A stretch of 64,000 nt of DNA from Prosthecobacter dejongeii (GCF_014203045.1 NZ_JACHIF010000008.1:62001-126000), one strand, 5' to 3'; counted from the first letter of the stretch, positions 23,562-33,680 are shown. Notes: generated from the sequence alone by a model not told the origin. Numbers and translations: made by a program.

Positions 23562-26500
23562 TCAGTTGGAGGCGGATCTCAGGACGAAGTGGCCTGAATA
23601 AATCGGTGATTCTGGTGCGCTGCTGCCGGGGAGAAGGAAGTAGCCTTCAGCACGGTTTAAATGGGGGATGATGAGACCGCTGAATGTGCCAGGGCGTTGG
23701 CGGTTCAGGCCCGGATTCAGAGGGTCAATATCTATCTTGGTGCCACTTCCGGTTACGAGACCTGTTTTTGCATTCAGCGTCATTTTGAGCTGGTGCGGAT
23801 TATTAGCTCCCGTGGGGAACTGAGCGATATTCCCTGAGGCTAACGTGAAGTATTGAGTGAAATCCGTGTACAACCCCCCTTTACTAAAATCGAGCTGTGC
23901 ATTGATGGAGTTCATCGGAAGATCAAGCAGCAAGCCGCCAGCGACAGGAGGCGTGTAGCGAGAGCCCAGGCCGTTCAAAGGGTGGCGGGGAAATCCAGTG
24001 CCGTAATTTCGAGTGCCTGAAGCTTGCTGGGACTTGACCCATTCTAGCTGTGCTTCAAATCTGGAAAGACCTTTAACGAGGGCTAGCGTGCCTTGCACGG
24101 AACCTGTGCTGGAATACAAGAGATGATGGATCGGCAATAAGCCCGTGCTAGTGCCGGTGCCTCCTCCGCTAAGAGTGGTGCCATCTGCCAGACGGCCCAC
24201 ATAACTCATGCGGCCACGCTGGGTAAGCGATAGGGCCAAATAACCGCTGCCTTGAGGGTAGTTCAGAGTGGTCTGTTGGGTGATCAAAGGCAGATGATAA
24301 GTGCCTGTGAGGCTACTCATTTCCTCGGGCAGAGCCGTCCATTCCCGCTGCGCCCAGAGGGCGGTATATTCTTCCTCTGAATGCCCTACGCTGCCGTCTA
24401 AGCGGCCACTGTCCACGGTGAAGGTGAACTCTAAAGGTGGGGCTGAGCCAGGGCGGGGGAGACTGAGATTGACCGTGGCAAAAGTTTCCCCTGGATACGT
24501 ATCCAGCCAACCTTTGAGGGGTGTCCTAGCCTTGCCTTGGATAAGGGTTCCTGTGAAAGCTCCGGTTTTACCAATGTTGACCACCAGAGAGCCTCCGTAG
24601 CCGTTGTTATAAAGGTCGTTAGGCTCCACCAATCCTCGGTAAGTGCCGATAAGACCTGTGGGTAGATCTTCCACCACCCAGTCAAAGCTCATTGGTGGGC
24701 TGGCGCCTGCCGCGTTGCTGGCGATGATCGTGATGCGATAAGTGCCTGCGACGGCAGGTCGGCCAATGAGGCGGCCATTGCGCGCATCCAGCTTCACTCC
24801 TGGGGGCAGACCTGTGACGCGGTAACTGGTGGCTCCATTGTCAGCTAGGATGGGTAGATCAAGATAAGCACTGACGATGCCAGTTTCTGGCGGCACAAAA
24901 TCCTCCAGCGTGGGTGGTTTCATGATGCTCAAACGCCCGCGCAAAGTATCCAGCGGGGAGAAGTCTCCCATACTGATTCGGCAGTAATAATCTTCAGCAT
25001 CGGTGGTCTGAACTCGGCGGATGGTGAGAGTGGGCGTGCGCGAACCTGTGATGCGACCATCATCTCGCAGCGCGAGGCTGCCGATGAACCACTGGTACCG
25101 CAGGGCTGGTCCGGCAGCCGTCACCTTAAATGTGGCGGTTTTCCCTGGTAGCAAATGCTGAGGAGACAAGGTGCGGCGCACCACCCCTATAACCACAGGA
25201 ACTTCGATGCTGGTGGTGAGGTTTTCAGCCGTGTAACTGTAAATACCTGCATCGCTCAATTGCACAGGATTCAGTGAAAGGGTGCCACTGTTCTGACCTG
25301 AAATCGGCTTGTCGGCTTTCAGCCACTGCTGTTCGGTTTTGCCATAAGTGGTGGTGGCTCCTTCGAGAGCTAATGCACTTCCTTCGGCCACAATCTGGCT
25401 GGTGGGTCTGCTGGTGAGCTCAATGCCTGGGTAAGAAATGCCGTGCAAGGTGATGGTGACGGCTCCCAGTTCGCCATCCACATCATCTTCCGGTTCGCTG
25501 GCCACCAGGGACCAGATGCCCCGGGAAGACTCACCCCAGTGCCGCACGCTGCTGAATGTCCATTCGGAGTAGTTTGCTCCGATATCGAGTTTGGAATAAC
25601 TGGCCAGTGTGCTGACTGTGCCACTCGGAGATACCAGTTGCAGAGTGAGGTCACCACGGCGGCTGTGGGTGGCGCTGAGCTTGACCGTCACGTTTTCAAC
25701 TCGCAGTGGGGCTTCTCCTGAGAAGTCCACATTTACGCGAGTGGCTTTGGTCTTTGCCTTCGTTTCTTCGGGTAATGGAATGATAATGCTGGTACCTCCA
25801 AGAGGTGCGATTTTTTGCCCTTCGATCGGCAATTCTGGCGTCTGGGTGCGTTCGATAGAAATCATGGTGCCTAGACCCGGCCAAGCCTGCGCCATCGCCA
25901 CAGCTGACGGGGCGTGAATCATGCCACCGCCATAAAAGTGGTGATGCTTGATCGGGGCAAAACCCTGTTCCCACACATCGCGGTTAGGCCGTTGCAGCCA
26001 GCCTTTATCTTTGGGCTGGATTTGGGTGGAACTGCGCAGCAGGATCTCCTTCACGTCACGCCAGTTGAGGTAGGGATTGGCCTGCAACATGAGTGCAACC
26101 ACTCCCGAGACCACTGGCGTGGCTGCGGAGGTGCCATTGAAATCATTGGTGTAATTCACTTCCGAGAGATTCTTCAGGCTGCCTGTATTGTAACCGGAAA
26201 TCCCAGTGATGTCTGTGGTCACGATGCCTCCCTTCGTTTCAGCCGAGGGTGCTACCACGCAGAGATGACTGCCTGTTTCACTGTAAAAAGTCAGCACTCC
26301 CTTGTGCGTCACTGCCCCTACGGCGATGGTGTGCATGTTATTGCTGTAGGGATCTTTATTGCCTTGCAGGCCGAGATGTCTTCCGTTGCCTGAAGCCCAG
26401 ACGGAGACCGTGCCACGCCCTGAGCGCCCAGTGGTGGCCGCGTAAGCCATGGCTTCAGCCATGAGCGAACCTGAGTTCACTAAATCAGAAGGGCTCCCAC

Positions 26501-27701
26501 TCAGGCCCCAACTGTTATTCTTGACCTCAATGTAACTTGCGCCACGCGTGGCAGACTCAGCCTCAGTTTCATCAGTGACTAAGCCTGCGATGAGTCGAAA
26601 ACCCACTAGGGTGGCTTGCGGGGCGACACCGCTCACACCCAGATTGTTATTACCACGTGCCGCCACCACCCCTCCCACCGCCGTGCCGTGAAAGTCCACA
26701 CTCGTATTTGGATTCGGGTCCAGATCACCTTCATTCCAGTCATAATGGTTAGGTGCAGGGTCCACGTTTTCAGCCAGATCGGGATGTGTCAGCTGCAGGC
26801 CATCATCCACAATAGCAATGCGAATGCCTTGACCTTGAAAGCTATCCCAAACGCCCTCAATGCCGATATCTACCCCGACCTTCCCCCCAGACTGGCCTGT
26901 GTTTTTGAGATGCCACTGATCCCTCAGGTAAGGGTCATCCAGCAGCACTCGGCGCATCCGCTGCCGCATCAGTAAAGGTTCGACAAGAGGCAACGTTCCA
27001 TCTAGAGCAGCGATGGCATCCACGGCTGCGAGGGGATCTGCGGCATCGGCGATAAAGTGCTGTTTCGCATACTCTGGGCGTTTGGTGATCTTTAGCCCCT
27101 GGCTGTTAGCCAGTTTTTCGGCCGCTTTTACATCGGCCGCTTTGACTAAAACTTGCTCTGTCAGCACCCGGCGGTGAGCGGCATCCGCAGGTCTGTCTTC
27201 GGGATAAATCACCAGCCCTGGCCAGCGTCCCTGCCGTTCGGCTTCGTTCTGCGCGAAGCTCAGCAACTGCCCGACACTAGACTGCGTGGCTATTTTGCGG
27301 AGACGCTGATGCACCGGAGCTGTGGCATCGTAGAGCTCATCCAAAGCAAGGCGGAAGCGGGCTAACTGGCCATGTTCATTCATCGCAAAACTCCGCCCAG
27401 CGCGCAGATCTTTCCCGGCTCTCTGGCGGGCCAAACGGGCAACTTCCTGCGGCTCTGAAGTGTTTTTATCTCGCGGTCCCGCTGCACTGATAGGCAAGCC
27501 AGGGGAGGACTGACGGCCTTCTTCAGGCAAAGGGGAAAGCACTTCCTGAGAGTTAAATTCGGCATCCGGGGGAAGCACTGTCTGCAAGACATGCGACAGT
27601 CTTGATGTCAAAGAAGGGCCAGACCAGAGACCAACGCCCAGCAGCCCTAACAAGGATAGCAGAGCCAGTAAGCGGCGTGAAAAATGGGGCAGGCGGACCA
27701 T
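23562..27701 (-). CDS. Secreted subtilisin-family (S8) protease with P-domain and Ig-like modules
   Basis: A 1379-residue exported serine protease. An N-terminal hydrophobic signal (about 8-28) is followed by a prodomain to about 255. The S8 catalytic domain (about 260-560) has Asp299 in AIVDDG, His338 in DFHGTAV, oxyanion Asn396 in KNNSWG and Ser525 in NGTSAATP. A proprotein-convertase-type P/homoB domain follows (about 655-755; RRGDLTLQLVSPSG and GIWSLVASEPEDDVDGELG). Then come two Ig-like modules (about 765-930), a putative-Ig module with SYRVTGLPPGVKLDARNG, and a C-terminal beta-rich region of about 350 residues probably used for surface attachment or substrate contact. Catalytic residues are complete. 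It ends 38 bases from the palindrome. Confidence 0.92.
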   Translation of the reverse strand: MVRLPHFSRRLLALLSLLGLLGVGLWSGPSLTSRLSHVLQTVLPPDAEFNSQEVLSPLPEEGRQSSPGLPISAAGPRDKNTSEPQEVARLARQRAGKDLRAGRSFAMNEHGQLARFRLALDELYDATAPVHQRLRKIATQSSVGQLLSFAQNEAERQGRWPGLVIYPEDRPADAAHRRVLTEQVLVKAADVKAAEKLANSQGLKITKRPEYAKQHFIADAADPLAAVDAIAALDGTLPLVEPLLMRQRMRRVLLDDPYLRDQWHLKNTGQSGGKVGVDIGIEGVWDSFQGQGIRIAIVDDGLQLTHPDLAENVDPAPNHYDWNEGDLDPNPNTSVDFHGTAVGGVVAARGNNNLGVSGVAPQATLVGFRLIAGLVTDETEAESATRGASYIEVKNNSWGLSGSPSDLVNSGSLMAEAMAYAATTGRSGRGTVSVWASGNGRHLGLQGNKDPYSNNMHTIAVGAVTHKGVLTFYSETGSHLCVVAPSAETKGGIVTTDITGISGYNTGSLKNLSEVNYTNDFNGTSAATPVVSGVVALMLQANPYLNWRDVKEILLRSSTQIQPKDKGWLQRPNRDVWEQGFAPIKHHHFYGGGMIHAPSAVAMAQAWPGLGTMISIERTQTPELPIEGQKIAPLGGTSIIIPLPEETKAKTKATRVNVDFSGEAPLRVENVTVKLSATHSRRGDLTLQLVSPSGTVSTLASYSKLDIGANYSEWTFSSVRHWGESSRGIWSLVASEPEDDVDGELGAVTITLHGISYPGIELTSRPTSQIVAEGSALALEGATTTYGKTEQQWLKADKPISGQNSGTLSLNPVQLSDAGIYSYTAENLTTSIEVPVVIGVVRRTLSPQHLLPGKTATFKVTAAGPALRYQWFIGSLALRDDGRITGSRTPTLTIRRVQTTDAEDYYCRISMGDFSPLDTLRGRLSIMKPPTLEDFVPPETGIVSAYLDLPILADNGATSYRVTGLPPGVKLDARNGRLIGRPAVAGTYRITIIASNAAGASPPMSFDWVVEDLPTGLIGTYRGLVEPNDLYNNGYGGSLVVNIGKTGAFTGTLIQGKARTPLKGWLDTYPGETFATVNLSLPRPGSAPPLEFTFTVDSGRLDGSVGHSEEEYTALWAQREWTALPEEMSSLTGTYHLPLITQQTTLNYPQGSGYLALSLTQRGRMSYVGRLADGTTLSGGGTGTSTGLLPIHHLLYSSTGSVQGTLALVKGLSRFEAQLEWVKSQQASGTRNYGTGFPRHPLNGLGSRYTPPVAGGLLLDLPMNSINAQLDFSKGGLYTDFTQYFTLASGNIAQFPTGANNPHQLKMTLNAKTGLVTGSGTKIDIDPLNPGLNRQRPGTFSGLIIPHLNRAEGYFLLPGSSAPESPIYSGHFVLRSASN

Positions 27702-27751
27702 GGCAAGAAGGCAAGTCCTGAAACATCCTGCATGGAGTCCTGTAAGCCAAG

Positions 27752-27780
27752 TTTAATTTATGGAAATTATGAATTATAAT
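27752..27780 (+). promoter_or_regulatory. Candidate promoter for the GT39 gene
   Basis: A consensus -10 TATAAT at 27775-27780 is preceded, after 17 bases, by a weak -35 TTTAAT (27752-27757). It lies in the divergent 215-base gap between the protease and the GT39 gene, about 137 bases before the GT39 ATG. Local A/T richness makes a chance match possible. Confidence 0.3.
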
Positions 27781-27916
27781 GATTGTTTGAGTTTCTGTTT
27801 CGCTTCGTCAGTGAACCATTCTCGGGAAATCTCTAAACCGTCTCGTCATAAAAGCGCTTTTCTTACGGGCCTCTCGTTTGCCTTTCGACTGGTTTTGCTT
27901 CACCATCCGCCCCTTC

Positions 27917-29503
27917 ATGTCAGATCCTGATCCGTCTCCTGTTTCACTCCTTTCGCGATACCGTGCTGGCATCTTGTTCTTGGGGGTAACTTTGGGCATC
28001 CTCCTGATTCAAAGTCTCACGGGTGTGTGGACCTCTGACATTGGGGCGGATCCAGATGAGCCGGCCCATGCCGTTACCAGTCTGATGGTGCGGGACTATT
28101 TAGCCAAGGGCCTTGGCCAGTCCCCGCTCACCTTTGCTCAGCAGTATTATGAGGCTTTTCCAAAGGTCGCCCTGGGACACTACCCACCGGGTTATTATGC
28201 CATGGCGGGTCTTGTGCTTTTGCCTTGGCCACAGCCTCCAGTTCTATTCATGTTACAGGCCGTTTTCACGGGTCTGCTAGCGCTCCAAGTCTATTTCATA
28301 GGGCGGCGCATTTTGCGAGATTTCTCCGCCATGGCAGCAGCCATCCTCAGCGCGGCATTCCCGGTGACCTTGAAACTTACGCAACTGGTGATGGCAGATC
28401 TCATGCTTGCCTGCCTATGTCTGTTGGCGGTGCAATTTTGGGTGCGGTTCCTGGAGAAGCCAAATTTTCGCTGGGCTCTGCTCTTTGGGGGCACCGCTGC
28501 CGCTGCCATTTTGACCAAGGGTTCGGGCCTCGCTTTGGCCTTAGTCCCTGCCGTGACTGTGCTGGCGCTGCACCGTTGGGACCTGCTGAAAAAGCCCGCC
28601 TTTTGGGCCGCCGGCCTACCTGTGGGTCTCTTGGCTGGCCCTTGGATGTTGTACTCCTCGAAGATTACCAAAGAGGGTATGGTGTCCTCTGGGGTGATGG
28701 ACTTCGCCCTCGGTGCCGTGACCTATTACGGCTCTGTCCTTTCGACTTCTTTTGGATTTGTCACGGTCATGATGGCCGTTCCAGGTTTGGCGCTGTGGCT
28801 AGAGTTGACCAAGTTTAAGCTCCGTCCAGATGCCCGGCGTACGGCTTTGCTCGGCCTGCTTGTTGGCACGGTGCTCATCATGCTGTTCATTCCCACAGGG
28901 TATAGCAGCCGCTATTTTATGCCGGTGGTGCCCGTTGTGGCTTTACTGGCAGTCTCGTTTTTTGATTTCACTTTATCAAAGACCCCGCTGGGCCGTTTTG
29001 GCATCATTAGTCTGGTCTTACTGGTCGTTTTCCAGGTGCCTTATCTGCTGGTGAAAAACGTCCATGGTTTCCGCAGCGCCATCATGCAGGCTCTTGAAAA
29101 ACCGACTTCAGGCGGCATTACCCACTGGCTCGTTTGCGCAGATCCTCGTGGGGAAGGGGCTCTCATCGCCTCGGCTGCTTTTGCCCTTCACTCCCGCTCA
29201 CCTTCCTCACTTCAGATGCATCGGGCCAGCAAAGAGCTCGCGGCCACAGATTGGCTGGGCCGAGATTATAAACCTACTTTCGACAGCCCTGAGGCTCTTT
29301 TGGCCTACTTGGACCAAACCGCCATCAGCCACGTTTTCGTGCACGTCACAACCGAAGGCGAAAGTCCGAGCGCCCACGAGGAGCTCCTGCTCAAGGCCCT
29401 GCGCAGCCAGCCTAGTCGCTGGACTCTGGAGAGCAGCGTCGCCATCACTCGCCCCTACCAGCTTGCCCCAGGTCCGCTAGAAGTCTATGTCCGCAAGCCC
29501 TGA
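27917..29503 (+). CDS. Family 39 (ArnT/PMT-like) membrane glycosyltransferase
   Basis: A 528-residue polytopic membrane protein. The first periplasmic loop contains DIGADPDEPAHAV, the acidic motif of GT39/ArnT-type enzymes that use polyprenyl-phosphate sugars, followed by GHYPPGYYA. About ten membrane helices follow, then a soluble C-terminal domain of about 120 residues with DWLGRDYKPTFDS. The ATG at 27917 (MSDPDPSPVSLLS) is taken; an upstream in-frame extension is not membrane-like. The acceptor (protein, lipid or glycan) is unknown. It is monocistronic and divergent from the protease. Confidence 0.8.
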   Translation: MSDPDPSPVSLLSRYRAGILFLGVTLGILLIQSLTGVWTSDIGADPDEPAHAVTSLMVRDYLAKGLGQSPLTFAQQYYEAFPKVALGHYPPGYYAMAGLVLLPWPQPPVLFMLQAVFTGLLALQVYFIGRRILRDFSAMAAAILSAAFPVTLKLTQLVMADLMLACLCLLAVQFWVRFLEKPNFRWALLFGGTAAAAILTKGSGLALALVPAVTVLALHRWDLLKKPAFWAAGLPVGLLAGPWMLYSSKITKEGMVSSGVMDFALGAVTYYGSVLSTSFGFVTVMMAVPGLALWLELTKFKLRPDARRTALLGLLVGTVLIMLFIPTGYSSRYFMPVVPVVALLAVSFFDFTLSKTPLGRFGIISLVLLVVFQVPYLLVKNVHGFRSAIMQALEKPTSGGITHWLVCADPRGEGALIASAAFALHSRSPSSLQMHRASKELAATDWLGRDYKPTFDSPEALLAYLDQTAISHVFVHVTTEGESPSAHEELLLKALRSQPSRWTLESSVAITRPYQLAPGPLEVYVRKP

Positions 29504-29615
29504 GTACCCAGCTTGTCTGGCCGTCGCTTGAAAGACGCAGCCTTTATTGGGGGTAATGTTCTCACTGGCACGTTTCGGGCTCCCCCCATCTCCTGAGACG
29601 TATCCAGCTACTCGC

Positions 29616-32084
29616 ATGGTCATTCGATATTCTTTTTTAGCCCTTTTGGCACCCTCGCTTACCTTTAGCCTGGGAGCATTATTGCAGGCCGCCGATGGTC
29701 CACATCCGGGAAAAGTGATCTATGAAAAGCTCTGTGTGGAATGTCATGGCGACAAAGGTCAGGGCGTAGATGGTAAGTATGACGAGCCTCTTATCGGCGA
29801 CCGCACCCTGGAGGCGCTGGCGCGCAAGATCGAGCGCACCATGCCGGAGGAAAACGTGGGTGCTTGTGTGGGCGAAGATGCCAAGCAGGTAGCCGCCTAC
29901 ATTTACGAGGCCTTTTATTCTCCCGAGGCCCAAGCAATCACCCGGCCACCGGCTAAGGATCTCACCCGTCTCACCATCGCACAATACCGCACCAGCGTGA
30001 TGGATCTCATCGGCCGTTTTCGCATGGGGCCGGGGTTCGATCGCCCAATTTCTCAGGAAATGGGGATCAAGGGCTTTTATCGAGGTTTCGAGATTCCACC
30101 CCCGGAAGAAAAAAAGTCTGAAGAGAAACTGCCAGAGCAGGTCAAACTCGATGAACTTGTGGCAGCGAAAGCCGATGCCAAAGTCATCGCCAATGCGCGC
30201 AACGAACTCCGCAAGGCCGAGCAAAAACGCCGCCAGCAAGAGATCGAGAAAGCCGAGGAAAAGCGTAAGAATCGGAAGCAATTCCGCTTCGAGCGTGTGG
30301 ATGGCCACATCTCTTTTCACTGGGGTAAGGACAGCCCAGATGCCGCGAAAATGATCGGTGAGGAATTCAATAACCGCTGGGACGGCGGTGTGGTGGCGGA
30401 AGAAACCGGGGTGTATGAATTCATCGTCAAAAGCGAAAACGGCGTCCGCCTTTTCGTTAACGATGACCAGGAAGCCCTGATTGACGGATGGGTGAGCAAT
30501 GGACCCAAAGTCCGTGAGGAGCGCAAAAGCATCTACCTTGTCGGGGGGCGCACCTACCGCTTGGTGCTGGAACATTTCAAATTCAAGGAAGACTCAGCCT
30601 CCGTGGAGCTGTGGTGGAAGCCTCCTCATGGCGTGGAGGAACTCATCCCTCAACATGCCCTGCGGACCGACCGTTCCCAGCAGCTCATGATCATCAGTAC
30701 GAATTTCCCCGCCGATGACCGCAGCGTAGGTTATGAGCGTGGCTCCAGCATCAGCAAAGCCTGGGATCAAGCCACCACAGAGGCTGCCATTGCGACGGCT
30801 GAACATGTGGAAAAGCATTTGGCACGCCTCGCCAATGTGAAGCCCGAGGATCCTGAGCGCCCGACCAAGCTCAAAGCCTTCGCCCACCTATTTGCCGAAA
30901 CGGCCTTTCGCCGTCGTCTCAGTGAGGAGCAAAAACAACTCTACGTGGAATCCCACTTTAAGACGGCAAAAACTCCGGAGCAGGCTGTGAAGCGTGTGGT
31001 GCTATTTGCCCTCAAGTCTCCCCATTTTCTTTACCCTGATTTGCGAGAAAACGAGCAAGTCAGTGACTTCGATGTTGCCTCCCGCTTAGCTCTTGCCCTG
31101 TGGGATTCCATTCCGGATAAAAAGCTCTTTCAGGCCGCCTCTGAAGGCAAACTTCATACCCGCGAGCAGGTGCAGGCCCAGGCTTGGCGGATGATTTCCG
31201 ATGCTCGCACTAAAGCTAAGTTACACGGTTTCTTCCATCATTGGTTAGACCTTGAGCACGCTGAAAACACCTCAAAGGATCCGAATGCTTTTCCAGGCTT
31301 CAATCAGGAGGTGCTGGCAGATCTGCGTGAGTCCTTGCTGCGTTTCATTGATGATGTGGTCTGGAGTGAGAAGTCTGACTATCGCGAGCTGTTGCGTGCT
31401 GATTATCTGCTGCTGAATGACCGCTTGGCAAAATTCTATGGCCAGACGGTGCAGGGCGGTGAGTTCCAGCGTGTCTCCTTTGATCCGAATCAGCGCGCCG
31501 GCGTCGTTACGCATCCCTATTTGCTGGCCTCCATGGCCTACAGCAAGCAAACCTCACCGATCCATCGCGGTGTCTTCCTCACCCGTAACATCGTGGGTAT
31601 CTCCCTGAAATCACCGCCCATGGCTGTCACCTTTGATGAGAGCCACTTCAATCCCAGCCTGACCATGCGGGAAAAAATCACCGAGCTCACCCGCAATAGC
31701 TCCTGCATGTCTTGCCATTCCACCATCAATCCTCTTGGGTTCAGCTTGGAAAACTTCGACGCCATCGGTCGCTGGCGCACGAAGGATAACAATAAGCCAG
31801 TCAATGCCACCAGTGAGCTCGCGACGGAAGAGGGGAAAAACATCCGCCTCACTGGACCGCGTGACATCGTCAACTACGTTGCGGATAATCCCGCTGGGCA
31901 CCGCGCTTTCATCCGCCACCTTTTCCATCACACCGTGAAACAGCAAATCCCTGCTTATGGGCCGCAGGTCATGGACAACCTTCAGCGCAGTTTTGCCGCT
32001 AACGGTTGCAGCATCAAACAACTCCTCGTTGAGATCACTCTGCTTTCTGCCCTTGAGGGGGTGCCCGTCGAAGTTAAGAAATGA
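29616..32084 (+). CDS. Secreted cytochrome c / PA14 / DUF1592 protein
   Basis: An 822-residue exported protein of a type abundant in Planctomycetes and Verrucomicrobia. Signal peptide 1-26 from the ATG at 29616. Haem-c motif CVECH at 40-44. A DUF1587-like segment starts LTRLTIAQYRTSVMDLIG. A charged Glu/Lys coiled-coil-like stretch (about 165-225) precedes a PA14-type module (FHWGKDSPDAAKMIGEEF, ENGVRLFVNDDQEALIDGW). DUF1595/DUF1592/DUF1588/DUF1585 segments follow, including NSSCMSCHSTINPLGFSLE with a second C-x2-C-H. The activity of this family is not established; a periplasmic redox or sugar-related role is usually proposed. The DUF1552 partner follows 87 bases downstream, the standard pair. 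Confidence 0.88.
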   Translation: MVIRYSFLALLAPSLTFSLGALLQAADGPHPGKVIYEKLCVECHGDKGQGVDGKYDEPLIGDRTLEALARKIERTMPEENVGACVGEDAKQVAAYIYEAFYSPEAQAITRPPAKDLTRLTIAQYRTSVMDLIGRFRMGPGFDRPISQEMGIKGFYRGFEIPPPEEKKSEEKLPEQVKLDELVAAKADAKVIANARNELRKAEQKRRQQEIEKAEEKRKNRKQFRFERVDGHISFHWGKDSPDAAKMIGEEFNNRWDGGVVAEETGVYEFIVKSENGVRLFVNDDQEALIDGWVSNGPKVREERKSIYLVGGRTYRLVLEHFKFKEDSASVELWWKPPHGVEELIPQHALRTDRSQQLMIISTNFPADDRSVGYERGSSISKAWDQATTEAAIATAEHVEKHLARLANVKPEDPERPTKLKAFAHLFAETAFRRRLSEEQKQLYVESHFKTAKTPEQAVKRVVLFALKSPHFLYPDLRENEQVSDFDVASRLALALWDSIPDKKLFQAASEGKLHTREQVQAQAWRMISDARTKAKLHGFFHHWLDLEHAENTSKDPNAFPGFNQEVLADLRESLLRFIDDVVWSEKSDYRELLRADYLLLNDRLAKFYGQTVQGGEFQRVSFDPNQRAGVVTHPYLLASMAYSKQTSPIHRGVFLTRNIVGISLKSPPMAVTFDESHFNPSLTMREKITELTRNSSCMSCHSTINPLGFSLENFDAIGRWRTKDNNKPVNATSELATEEGKNIRLTGPRDIVNYVADNPAGHRAFIRHLFHHTVKQQIPAYGPQVMDNLQRSFAANGCSIKQLLVEITLLSALEGVPVEVKK

Positions 32085-32171
32085 AGACGTCTTAGTCTGG
32101 GCCTATATCGTTTTATCCCAGACTGCCAATCGCAAGAAAACTTCCCCACGCTGCGTAGCTTTATCCCCCTC

Positions 32172-33491
32172 ATGAAATCTCTGAATCGCCGTCAATTTCT
32201 TCGCGACCTCGGCATCTCCGCTACGGCCTTGCCGTTCCTGGCGGGTCTGCCTAGCATCACGGGAGCTCCGGCACCGCAAAAGCGGCAGCGGCTCATCGTC
32301 ATGTTCTCCCCCAATGGCACGCTGCCGGGTGAATTTTGGCCTGATAAAGAGGGGGAGGGAATTGAGTTCAAATCCATCCTTAAACCGTTGGAAGCCTTCA
32401 AGGAAAAGACCCTGATCCTTCATGGTATCGCCAACAAGGTGCAGGGTGACGGAGACAGCCACATGCGCGGCATGAGCTGCCTGCTTACCTGCGATGAATT
32501 GTTGAAAGGCAATATCATGGGCGGTGGTGGCAATCCTGCTGGCTGGGCCAGTAATATTTCCATTGATCAGGAGATCAAAAACTTCCTCCAAAGCCGCCCA
32601 GAGACCCGCACTCGTTTTGGCTCGCTTGAGTTCGGCGTAGCGGTGCCTGATCGTGCCGATCCCTGGACTCGCATGAGTTATGCCGGTGGCAATCAACCCA
32701 TCGCCCCCGTAGATGATCCCCACCAGATGCTGGGCAAATTGTACGGCCGAATGAAAGACAAGGAAAGTCTTGTCAGCATCTTGGATGACGTGCGCGATGA
32801 CCTAAAGCGTGTTTCCTCCAAGCTGAGTGCTCGCGACAAAGCTTTGCTGGACCAACACATGACTTTGGTCCGTAGTCTGGAACAGGATCTGGAGAATGCC
32901 GATAAGCAAGGCCAGCTCGCCCATCCAGTGCCGCAGATTGACCCCAGCATTGAACTGGTGAATGACAATACGCCCGAGATCAGCCGTGTGCAGATTGATC
33001 TCCTGGTCAACTCCCTGGCCAATGACATGGCCCGCGTGGCCACGCTTCAATACATGCGCTCTGTGGGCATGGCCCAGATGCGCTGGCTGGGCATCGAAGA
33101 AGGTCACCACTCTCTTTCGCACGATCCTGATGACAATAAAGACAGCTACGCCAAGCTGATGAAGATCAATACCTGGTTCGCGGGAGAATTCGCTTATCTG
33201 GCCAAGCGCCTCAGCGAAACCCCTGAGCCGACAGGGGATGGCAGCATGCTGGACAATACCTTGTTAGTCTGGACCAATGAGTTAGGTAAGGGCAATAGCC
33301 ACACCCTCAATGACATTCCTTATGTGATGGTGGGTGGTGGGGCAGGATTCAAAATGGGCCGTACCTTGAAGTTTGACAAAGTCGCTCATAATCGTCTTTG
33401 GATGAGCGTGGCACACAGCATGGGCCACACGGGGCTCAAAACGTTTGGCAAGACTGAACTTTGCGAAGGTGGAGCCCTGAATCTTGTTTAA
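32172..33491 (+). CDS. DUF1552 family exported protein
   Basis: A 439-residue protein with a twin-arginine-like signal (NRRQFLRDLGISATALPFLAG), so probably exported folded by Tat. The body matches DUF1552: LIVMFSPNGTLPGEFWP, LHGIANKVQGDGDSHMRGMSCLLT, LEFGVAVP, NTLLVWTNELGKGNSHTLNDIPYVMVGG. Histidines in GDSHMRG and EEGHHSLSHD could hold a metal as in alkaline-phosphatase-superfamily relatives (DUF1501), which is inference. It is paired with the DUF1592 gene and presumably works with it in the periplasm. Confidence 0.88.
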   Translation: MKSLNRRQFLRDLGISATALPFLAGLPSITGAPAPQKRQRLIVMFSPNGTLPGEFWPDKEGEGIEFKSILKPLEAFKEKTLILHGIANKVQGDGDSHMRGMSCLLTCDELLKGNIMGGGGNPAGWASNISIDQEIKNFLQSRPETRTRFGSLEFGVAVPDRADPWTRMSYAGGNQPIAPVDDPHQMLGKLYGRMKDKESLVSILDDVRDDLKRVSSKLSARDKALLDQHMTLVRSLEQDLENADKQGQLAHPVPQIDPSIELVNDNTPEISRVQIDLLVNSLANDMARVATLQYMRSVGMAQMRWLGIEEGHHSLSHDPDDNKDSYAKLMKINTWFAGEFAYLAKRLSETPEPTGDGSMLDNTLLVWTNELGKGNSHTLNDIPYVMVGGGAGFKMGRTLKFDKVAHNRLWMSVAHSMGHTGLKTFGKTELCEGGALNLV

Positions 33492-33524
33492 GCCAGGCTT
33501 GGGTGTTGGCAATTTCGCGGTGTC

Positions 33525-33680
33525 TTAACGAACATGCTTTTTCAGAGCCTGGGGCTTTTGTGCGCAGCCACAGGCTCCGCCACAACCACTCTTTTTACGG
33601 TTTTTCAAAGAGGAATAGAGAAAGCATGCTGCCGTCACTAAGACCACTGCGGGAGCTGCCCAAGATTGCCAGTCGTTCAT
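33525..33680 (-). CDS. FeoB-associated Cys-rich membrane protein (51 aa)
   Basis: A small frame found by direct reading. It encodes MNDWQSWAAPAVVLVTAACF, one membrane helix with N-terminus out, then basic LKNRKK, then a cysteine cluster SGCGGACGCA and a basic tail. This is the layout of FeoB-associated Cys-rich membrane proteins (FeoC-like position). It lies 49 bases downstream of feoB on the same strand. The three cysteines may handle Fe(II) or a cluster on the cytosolic face, which is inference from the family's position. Confidence 0.85.
   Translation of the reverse strand: MNDWQSWAAPAVVLVTAACFLYSSLKNRKKSGCGGACGCAQKPQALKKHVR

Noticed and set aside
29679..30575. Open frame of 298 codons opposite the DUF1592 gene
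   Set aside because: Shadow frame; the other strand has haem and PA14 motifs in order.
33521..33534. TGTCTTAACGAACA as a second LexA box
   Set aside because: The left half differs at two positions and it lies at the 3' end of the Feo small gene, not in a promoter.
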